NCBI RefSeq assembly: GCF_032854445.1
Contig: NC_088295.1
Span: forward strand, 56,155,249-56,219,248
DNA length: 64,000 bases
Direction: 5' to 3'
Origin: Liolophura sinensis
Lineage: Eukaryota > Mollusca > Polyplacophora > Chitonida > Chitonidae
Both the position numbers and the translations under genes were made by a program. Of this stretch, positions 23,890 through 33,100 are shown piece after piece. Below the pieces are notes generated by a model, which had not been told where the DNA came from, did not search any database, and saw only the letters and a program-made list of their open reading frames with translations. Positions within the stretch are counted from its first letter, which is position 1. Each line of letters starts with the position of its first letter.

Positions 23890-24256
23890 ACGGTACCGGC
23901 TCGAATAGTACAGTTGGTAGAGCGTCCGCTTCGGGACCGGTAGATCCAGAATCAATCCTTGATCGAGTCACACATAAGACTTTAAAAGAGGAAGTTGTAA
24001 CTTCCTCGTTTGGCGTTCAGCATGAAAGGGATAGTGCAACGATTGGTTGACCCGTATCAGTATAATGGCTCGGGCGGGCGGCTTACTTGCCTTCGGTAAG
24101 TCGTCTCAGTGAAGCAGCACTAAATAAAAGAGCGGTGGAAATCCGTCCTGCAACAAGGAGGCACATTACACGTGCATGCACCCAAAGGATTCCTTCGTCG
24201 TCATATGACTGAAAAATTGTTGAGTACGACGTTAAACCCCAAGCACTCACTCACTC
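23890..24256 (+). mobile_element. Full-length tRNA-derived SINE
   Basis: The tRNA-like head is GGCTCGAATAGTACAGTTGG then TAGAGCGTCCG (box A) and GTAGATCCAGAATCAATCC (box-B-like). The body includes GAGGAAGTTGTAACTTCCTC, and the 3' end is ATATGACTGAAAAATTG...GACGTTAAACCCC with an (ACTC)n tail. It looks like the tRNA-SINE type common in bivalves and gastropods (RUDI-like; inference). A minus-strand copy lies at 54,384-54,606 and a decayed plus copy at 39,570-39,830. Confidence 0.8.
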
Positions 24257-25277
24257 TTTAAACGGCTGCTGAGAAGTTACGTACATGTACTTATATGTTC
24301 GATGTATAAAATCACTATGTTCCATCCACTAAAAATAATTTAACAAAACCCATTTAGTCCGATATTTTGCATACATGTAGCCTGAATATGCATTGTCGTA
24401 ACCCTTGGCTTTTGTTGTTGTTTCATTGAAATGACGATCACGACGAAAGTGACGTACGCTCACATATTATTCCTGGTACTGTTGTGGCAAACTGACGACT
24501 TTATCTGCGCAACACAAAGACCCATTAGATTTACACAAAATGCGATCGCTGTGGGTTCAATTCTCGACTCTCATCCTGTGTCATTGAGTGTACATGTGCT
24601 GAGGGCCTTCAGACAAACCCCGTAAACGTCTACTCTTCGACATGTTGACTTCATGAGGTGTCAAAGGCGGATACATGACAGTCGATCTCCAGATTTTTGC
24701 TTTTCAAAACTTGGACACTCAGCATCCTAGTGTACACAAAATGGCCGAGTGCCTTTTGTGGGCGTGTAACATTGTATACACTCATCTCCATGCTTTAAGC
24801 AATGTCATCAGGGTTTGAAATCCCCACGTGCTTCTACGAAACAAAGACTAGTTTTACTTTGCGTGTGTCTGAATTCCACAGTTTTACTCCGTTTGAAAAT
24901 GTAAAATCTGGATATTTTTAAGGAGGTGCATTTTAAAAATAAGCACAGTTTAATAAATCGGATAGTTTATTTTTCTCCTTTGTTTCAGCCATGGTTGTGC
25001 CATAACCTAAGGCATTATTAAGCTATAGGCATAACTCCTGTACGCAGACCAGTGAGGCCAGTATAGGGATTAATGTTCATATTGTGACATGTGCAGCACA
25101 AACCATTTGACTGTGAGAAGGTTAAGGCTTCGGTGGTTTGTATTAAATAATGTTTCGATAATCACGCACGTGATCTTGGAATACATACCTGGAACGTTCG
25201 TTATTCGGTTAAAGATTGGTTTGTGAGTGTTTGAATCGACGCTTCGATTGACAAGCGTACAAGAAAGTTTTGACACT
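24257..25277. other. Spacer, no convincing gene
   Basis: The only item of note is a 64-codon plus-strand frame (24,431-24,625) starting MTITTKVTYAHILFLVLLWQ, which looks signal-peptide-like. It has no domain or obvious splice donor, and its start resembles the duplicated stretch near 52,430. Treated as non-coding. Confidence 0.35.
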
Positions 25278-25540
25278 CTATATTTATTTATTTATTTATT
25301 TGATTGGTGATTTTACCCTTACTAAAAATTGTGGCTGTTGCCTGCATGAAGGTGGGGGAAATAAAAACCCGGCACTGCCAGGGAGAAACCGATGACTATC
25401 TGCAGGTTGCCGGTGGACCTTTCCACATACGACCGGAGAGGAAGCGTGAGCTGGACTTAATCTCACAGCGACCACTGGTTAGAGGATACCGGGTAATTAT
25501 GTTGCACCAACACGCTAATCACTAGGCCGCGGGGACTCCT
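25278..25540 (-). mobile_element. tRNA-derived SINE (minus strand)
   Basis: Minus strand: GCGGCCTAGTGATTAGCGTG (box A region), CGCTGTGAGATTAAGTCC (box B region), a central domain, and a 3' end of AATCACCAATCAAATAAAT type with an (AAAT)n tail. Same family as 9,140-9,395, here with its tRNA head preserved. Confidence 0.75.
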
Positions 25541-26628
25541 AAAATAAGAGTATGTGAACATGAATAACAGCAGTCATGTAGTGGAAATTCTGCGATCTCA
25601 CTCAAACTTCTAAGTATCTCCTGCTTTCAGTCCACTTAAAATATGTAAGCTTATGTTTAGTCATCAAGTGCATTACAATAGGAATGGTGGTTCATATGAA
25701 ATGCAACATGAGCCTTTACATGCAAATTACCAGAAGTACGACCCAAAACCTTGGCGCATGGAGTTGGTAGTTTTCATATTAACTCCCAGTTGCCCAATCG
25801 TTGTGAAGACACTCGTTATGGTTTTATTTTGACATAAAATGAGCTTATTTGTTTAAAACCCGCCTCATTTTTTACTCGTCTTGCTTAAGATCCAGAAACA
25901 TCCCTTCGTAATTTATGGAGATATAGGAGAAATAACCAGGCATGTAAAACGTCATGCAGATTTTGATAATAGAACACAGAATTTATCAAATTACAACTAT
26001 GAGACAGGATATATACATATAAACAAAATGATGCACATAACGTTTGAGAAGGATAGTATATAGTCGTATGTTTTCATACAGTAACTAAATATTGCATAGT
26101 ATCCCAAATTACATCATGAGTTAACCAACAATGCAACAGGTGAGTCAACTGTGAAGAGTTGAGATCCATGCTTGCAAACCTAGAGATACTTGGATTTATT
26201 TATGAGCTTTGTAGACGTATAAAATTATTCAAAAGCAATGAAATAATGTAGTATACACAAAGGACAAACATTTTCCAAGAAGTTAAAAGGATGGAGACTT
26301 GGTTTCTAAAAGTCTTAATTTCCAATCATCCAATTTGAGTTGAACTCTTTGGAAAATCTTCTTGATTAATAAACCACTTAATTGCAGGCCGGCGAATGTG
26401 TATAGGGCGAGTCCTCAAAAGCAAACGTGATAGGACAGAACGAATTGAATAGGTAATATTCCAAAAGCCAATTGAATGCAGTAAGGAAAGTGTTTTCAGT
26501 CCTTGATGTACGTGGTCCAACTACAAACGTCAAACAGACACTTTTCCTTTCATGGAACAGCTTTTGAACTACTTATACTGCCACTGTCGCAATCCTTTAC
26601 GTTCACAAGTCACCACTCTCGCTGTCAG

Positions 26629-27163
26629 TCAAGCGTCCAGATCTTGTTTTGCCCGTGTGTTAGCCCTGTTCAGAACATCATAAGGATTAGCCTCGGTCTC
26701 AGTCCTGGCAGGAACTGCCCTGCCTCGATGCAACTGATTATACGTCATGTCGACGTCAGCATTTCCCGTGACAGCGCCATTAACGTCATCAGAACTTCTC
26801 TCACCGTAAGAGTGTCTGACCACGTGATCGTAATCTCCATGCACTTTAAAATGTGCAGCTTCCCCTTGTACTCGGTCGTAGTCGCCATGGTGATTTGTTC
26901 TTGCGGCGGATCCAACCGAAAATGCGGCGCCTCCTGAAGTGTTGGCCGCTCTTCCGGTTTTGTTCACCTTGGAGTACAAGTCGCTGACATTCGTCTGTGC
27001 AGCGCGATTCCAGGGTGTGCCATTGTCGTCTCTCTCAAGCTGGTACAACGAGTATCGGGAGTTAATGTTGTCGTAACCAGCGTTGGGTCGGCTGACGATC
27101 TGTGCCTCCGTGACGTCATCATCACGGTTTTCTGTTTGAAGAATGGGAGGCTTCTCTGCGGAC
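26629..27163 (-). CDS. Gene 2 exon 6: alternative cytoplasmic tail
   Basis: The acceptor is TTTGTTTTTGTCAG. The exon enters in phase 2 to complete an Arg codon, then reads SAEKPPILQTENRDDDV and runs 178 residues to TGA. The repeated Tyr motifs GDYDRV, GDYDHV, MTYNQLHRG and NPYDVLNR resemble the tails of molluscan Draper/MEGF-type receptors (general impression, no search done). None fits the strict ITIM consensus at the -2 position. A plus-strand 144-codon frame across this exon is its shadow. Confidence 0.82.
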
Positions 27164-30100
27164 CTGACAAAAACAAACAAACGAAATCCATGGATGACTT
27201 TGGCATTTAAAAGCCTACAAACTCTTAGGTGCTAAGTTTTTCAGTGGCAAGGTGAAATTGTCCGAGGCAGACGATTCGCGTATTCAATACCGACCTTAAA
27301 CAGAGACGGTAAATTCTTCCGCTCCTAATTTTCACGTGGCATTGGTGACAAAAAGTGGTCGAGGTTGCTCGTGTCAATGTCTTAGTTCGTGGAACACAGC
27401 TTGTCTTCATCCAATATAACCAAGTTTCTACGTCACGGATGGGAAAGTTCGTAAGGAACTTGCCTAAAGTCGTTGGGGAAAAATGGCATGATAATTATGA
27501 CGAATTCTTGTGTAAGGCCGCAGTTTGCAAGTTTTACTTTCCACTATAGCCCTTTTAGACAGCACAAAAAGTTTTCAGCACAGAGGAATATAGGAGAAAC
27601 TCACTAACTGAAGACAAATGTTATAACTAGAATGTTTTGACCTGGATCAAAAATTGATTAACGGTCCAATTTTGATGTTACGAAAATCTGGAGGAAAATT
27701 AGAATTACCGTCTTTTCCACAGGAACACGAGTAGAACCACAATCAGAACACACACCACCAGTCCTCCCATAACCCCGCCCACAATAGCACCGGTATCTGG
27801 GGAGAAAGAGAAACTTGTAGGGCAAACTTGACCAAACTTCTGAAAATCACTCCTACAGTCTTTGGGTAATATACGAGTCTTTACAACCGTACCTGTGAAG
27901 AAATCTGTTCAAGATAACGAGAATTCTACTGTGGATAATACCAGGTTTTGTAAACATTTCGACATTACACCTAATATCACATGTGGTTATAAACATGGGT
28001 ATACAGTTAGACACAGTTTTGCATGTTTTGGAAGAGATCTGTCAAAATCAGACTCTTTAGGAAAGAGTCACCACTGAACTATATGAAATGCAATGATTCG
28101 TGGCAAATGAGACTTGTACAGTAGAACTGTAAACACTGTGTCCTCTATCTAGTCAATAGAGTGCAGCACATAAGGCTTTCCTGAAATTTTATACTGTATA
28201 CCCTATTTTTCACCAAATTTAAAAAATCAAACCTTACTGTTCACATTCATATTGTTGGCTTTAAGGATATAAGGATAGGAAATAAAAGAGCGCTCTGGGG
28301 CCGGTTGTTCAAAAGATTATTCAAAGTTAAGCTAATTAACATGTCATTTGCACATTTTCTCGCTCTCCGCTTGTGAGGCCTTAGTGTCAATAAGTCGTCG
28401 ACGAAGCTCGTGTGGTCGTATATGCAGTCTAACATTCGTTGAAGCTCACTTGTCTTCCATCAATATATGGCGTTCATCACATTTGGGCAAGTTTGTTAAT
28501 AACTCGCCAAAGGTTAATGGTTTATGAGGGGCTCTCCAGTTTCCTCCACCCATAGAACTGACTTAAAACAATCATAATAGTGAAAAAGTCTTGAGTATTT
28601 CGTCAGGAAATAATGAAATAATGAAATAAATAAATACATGGGTTTGGGTTTATTCTTTTGATTGCTGCTAAACGTCATACTCAAAAATGTTTTGTTGTAG
28701 GATGTATGTCAGTTTTACTGGTGGAAGATTCCAAAGGGCCCGGGATAAACCACCAACCTTTGGCTAGGTACTAATAAACTATCCATCATGTGACCTATAC
28801 AGACAGGCATATTGCATACCATGGTGATAGGAAACAAGTGAAGAGTTCATACGCAAAAACCGATAAACGCCATTCTGGGTAAATTTAACGTTAGCATGCC
28901 TCTACACAGTTCGAACCGTCCCCTTCTTGTCTGTGAAGTCAGTTTTCCTGCAAAAGCCGATTAAGCCCTTCTGTCGAGCAGCAAAATATAACGATTGTTT
29001 TCAAACAGCGATAAGCGCCACGATCTATTTTTAACAACTCCCGATATATCCGTTCAGCCACTCAGCGGGTTGAATTGAGGTCACGTGTGTTGCAGTTTTG
29101 TACAAAATGGCAGCGCACATGTTTGGCCGACGTGTGACCGTTTGACAACACAAGTCGCTTCTAAAGTAACATAAACTGCGTGGATAATGGAAAACTTCGA
29201 TGATATCCTTGAGCAAGTCATTCAGTCCCCAAGAGGACGGAAGCAAAAGCGGCTGCCAGGGAAATCTGCTCGAGCGATAGCGAAAAGGGTTCGTCATAGT
29301 GGGGATGAGAAAACGCCTGTGATATCTTGTAACCACAACAACCATAGTGTGAGCGTCGCAGCTTCTCTCTGAACACGACGTTAAACACCATTCATTCACT
29401 CACACACTCACTGGAAAGGAAGCTAGCTCTCGACAAACTTTGCTAAGGGGGCACCGGAAGCTCTCATTCACCGCCCTCGAAAAAGAAAATAATTCAACAT
29501 TAATAATTAAACTAATTAATGCCATTGTATATTGTTTAAACTGTTAAAAATCGACGAAAATGTGGATTTATCTGGATTTGATTAAAACGTACCATGGATA
29601 TGTCTGTTTCTGACATCAAACAGACACTAGAAGTTAAGTTTACCTATTATTTCTCAAAGCTAGATTTTTGATAATGTTGCTGTTTACTACATGGGCTGCA
29701 CTCTTAAATTTACAATAGGTAATGTTTTACCAAGACTTGTGAAAATATGACGATCAGAAAACAAGAAATCTATCAAAATGGAAAAAATGGATTTATCTGC
29801 TTTTGCGTATGAACTCTTCAAGTGGTCCTCAACAAGTCCTTGTCATCAAAACGCAACGATTCCTGATAGCGGGTGAATCGGCAAATTCCGTGTCCAGGAA
29901 TAAGCCTGGGTTTAGCCGCTGTTGGTAACAGTTGGTAACTGTTTTATTACCAACAGATTGATCTATTATTAGACATTTTGCGACCTGCATGGTACTGCCC
30001 TTATTCTACTGGGTCTTATTAGCGTACCGTTTAATTCCCCTTTTAAAGGAAAGATATCACGAGTTGTATTTTCCAAAGCGAGGCTGTAATTTGGCGACGT

Positions 30101-33100
30101 GGTCTCGTATGACGTCACGGTGGGTTGGTATGTCGTCATGGTCTCGTATGACGTCACGGTGGGTTGGTATGTCGTCGTGGTTTTGTATGGCGTCACGGTG
30201 GGTTGGTATGTCGTCGTGGTCTCGTATGGCGTCACGGTGGGTTGGTATGTCGTCGTGGTCTTGTTTGGCGTCACTGTGGGTTGGTATGTCGTCGTGGTCT
30301 TGTATGACGTCACGGTGGGTTGGTATGTCGTGGCTGAAAAACAAAAGAAAGTTGTCATTTCACCTTTACGGGGCCTTTGGTGCCAAACTATCTTGAAATT
30401 TATTCATTATACTACGTATGTAAGCCTGAAATATTTTTAATGTGTTCAGTTTAGAAAATTATACGTTATATCGAATTTTACCCCCATCTTTGAGTAAGAC
30501 AGGGGTGGTCTTGGAGTAAATTTACATGGGTTGGCTGATATAGCTGTGTGTAATGCTTGTTAGAAATCAGATCTGCGTTATGATAGACATCCACTCAGAT
30601 GGCATGTAATTTGTTTTAATTACATTTATTTATTTATTCAACAATAATACTCAAGAGTTCAGTTTCATGGGTGCAGGAAACAGGAGCGGCTGTGCAAAAC
30701 CACAGTTATTAAGTGACCAATCTTGAGTGATTGCTGTCACTAATAAAAAAAATTAGGCAAATTTGTTTCGAAAACTTATTTTAAAAGAACGATAACACTA
30801 TATAACCTATATCAAACTGCTGTGCAGGTGATAGTTTAATAGGGAACTTAATTAATGTGGTTCCAAGCTGTGCATGTAGTCTGTGGCGGAAAAACAGTAA
30901 CATCGTATACTGAATACAAGAAACAATGGTTAATGGACCTTGTAGCATAGGTATATATACCCTATTTATCATAGCGCTTCGAAAAAGTTTTATAGCGCCC
31001 TATATGTGGAACTAAGCAGTATGTAGGAATTATTGCATAACTGTATAAGATCATCTGCAATTGCTGCACGAAACTCAGTTTTAAAAACTTGTAAAACCCC
31101 TTTCTTTCTTTTTTGTTGAACTATTATGAAGGCCATACAATATGTTTACCCCAAATAAACTAAATAAGTTTTAGTTCTCCACACAACTGACAAAATGCGA
31201 AATTTCAAGGCCAGAAGCAGAAATCTAAATTACCGTTTGTCTTTATTGAAGACGATTCTTCTGATCCTCCTGTCGAGCCTGCTGAGGGTGTTGTTGTTGC
31301 AAAAGGAGGACAAGTCCCTGACAATAATAATAGTTGATAAATTATACAAAAATGAAATTAAAGACGCTAGGAAGTTTACTAGATTATGAGAAAAAAGAAA
31401 TATACCAAGCACCTTAAACTCTCATTGGAAACGAATTACCACGTAGTTAAGCGAAGAATGCAACGAAGATGCTGAGTTATAGCTTGTACAGTACTATCCG
31501 ATCCTAAGGATATACTCAACGCCTGTCATCCGCCCATCTTGCACGCATCTTGATCGGTTGTGAGGCGAATCCTACGCGGATCATAGGGTGGCCCATGCGC
31601 GGATGTTGGCACCATCTCGATGGCATCTTACGCGGATCTTGATTGGCCGGTACATGTAGTCTCGTTTAGACCGTTTATAGCACTATAGTTTTTGCCTACA
31701 CGGTAGCTATAAACATGACATGATATATGTTTAGTTTGCTTACCTGGAAAGGTAGGCGTGGTGACGAGGATACTATAACTGAATGATGTTTCATTCGCTT
31801 TTCTCTCTCTCATTCAAACCTGTAAAAAGGTGAGCTAGCCCAATGCATGACGTCCAACTTTTTCTTTCTCGTTTCTCAACGCTGTTTATTAGTGTCAGTG
31901 GAAATGTAAAGTCGTTAACCCATTCCCGAACAACCGGAGATAATGTAAGTTCTCACCAAAAGTTGTACTAACATTATAAATTAGGCATAGGTGGGTCCTA
32001 AATTATCATTTATAAGTTCTGTTATATCTATACACCATATTTAGCTCTTAAAATGACTCATTATCTTGATTATGTGCGAATTAGTAACCACACTGGGAGC
32101 TAGACCGTTAGTGAATACCATTTTTTTTATTTCCAGAGAACAAACAAGGTTGGTGTCGAACAATGCGGCATTATGTGTAAATGTTTATGTGTAAACGTTA
32201 GTGTATGTCGTAAAACTCTACGCAGATCATGGTCGGATCCTATACCCATCATACGCGGATCGTACGCCCATCAAATGCGAATGGTACACCCATCTTGACT
32301 GTATAATCGAGCAGTACTGTACATCTCAGTAGACCAAAGTTCTTGTATTACGACAAACGTGATATTTGATAATCCGAAAATGGAGAGATGAAAAGGTTTT
32401 AGACTCTCCAGACACAGATTCTCCAGATGGTACATCTTATCTGGACCTACATTTGTACAAAGACCAGAAGGGTTTCCTCTCCCGCAGACTTTACGACAAG
32501 AGGGATAATTTCAATTTTGACATTGTAAATTATCCTTACTTGGACAGCAATATACCGAAAAGTCCTGCATGTGGCGTGTACATATCTCGCCTGGAAGCAT
32601 TTGTCAGATCTTGAGTGTTGTGTGAGGATTTCAACCAACTTCACAAGATATAACTGCAAAAACTAGTATATCACGGTTATTACATTAAACGCCTTCACTT
32701 CAAGTTTCTTAAGTTTTACAATACAATTCTCTTGTACGTAAATACAGATAGAGCGTCCAGAATCTCTGGCACTCTGCTTCATGATTGTGTCTAGTTTCGC
32801 TTAACCGGAGGTTAGAGAATGTATACTCATCGTGCTGAATTAGATCACCGCGTTGTAATCACAGCGCAACTGAGATACATATTTTTTTATCGACAACTGA
32901 TAGTCTTGCATGGCACACGATTTGAATACTGATTTCACTCAGTCACCTAGAACATACCTTGCGTCTTTCCTACTTCATTGAAAACTGTTGACTGCTTCTC
33001 TTTGTATGATTCCGTCCTATTTTCGTACTTTATATAATTTCTTGGGAATTAGCCATGCGACTACTGATCCGGAACGTCCCTATGAGTTGACGGCTGGTAT

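Noticed and set aside
24431-24625. 64-aa ORF with signal-like N-terminus
   Set aside because: No donor, no domain, and its start lies in a stretch resembling other duplicated non-coding DNA.
26503-26937. 144-codon plus-strand frame
   Set aside because: Exact antisense of the gene 2 tail exon, which has splice sites, conserved phase and motif repeats.
29989-30440. Trp/Val-rich plus-strand frames and alternative minus frame (HDIPTHRD repeats)
   Set aside because: Shadows of the 39-bp repeat exon; only the TTYQPTVT frame has matching splice phases.
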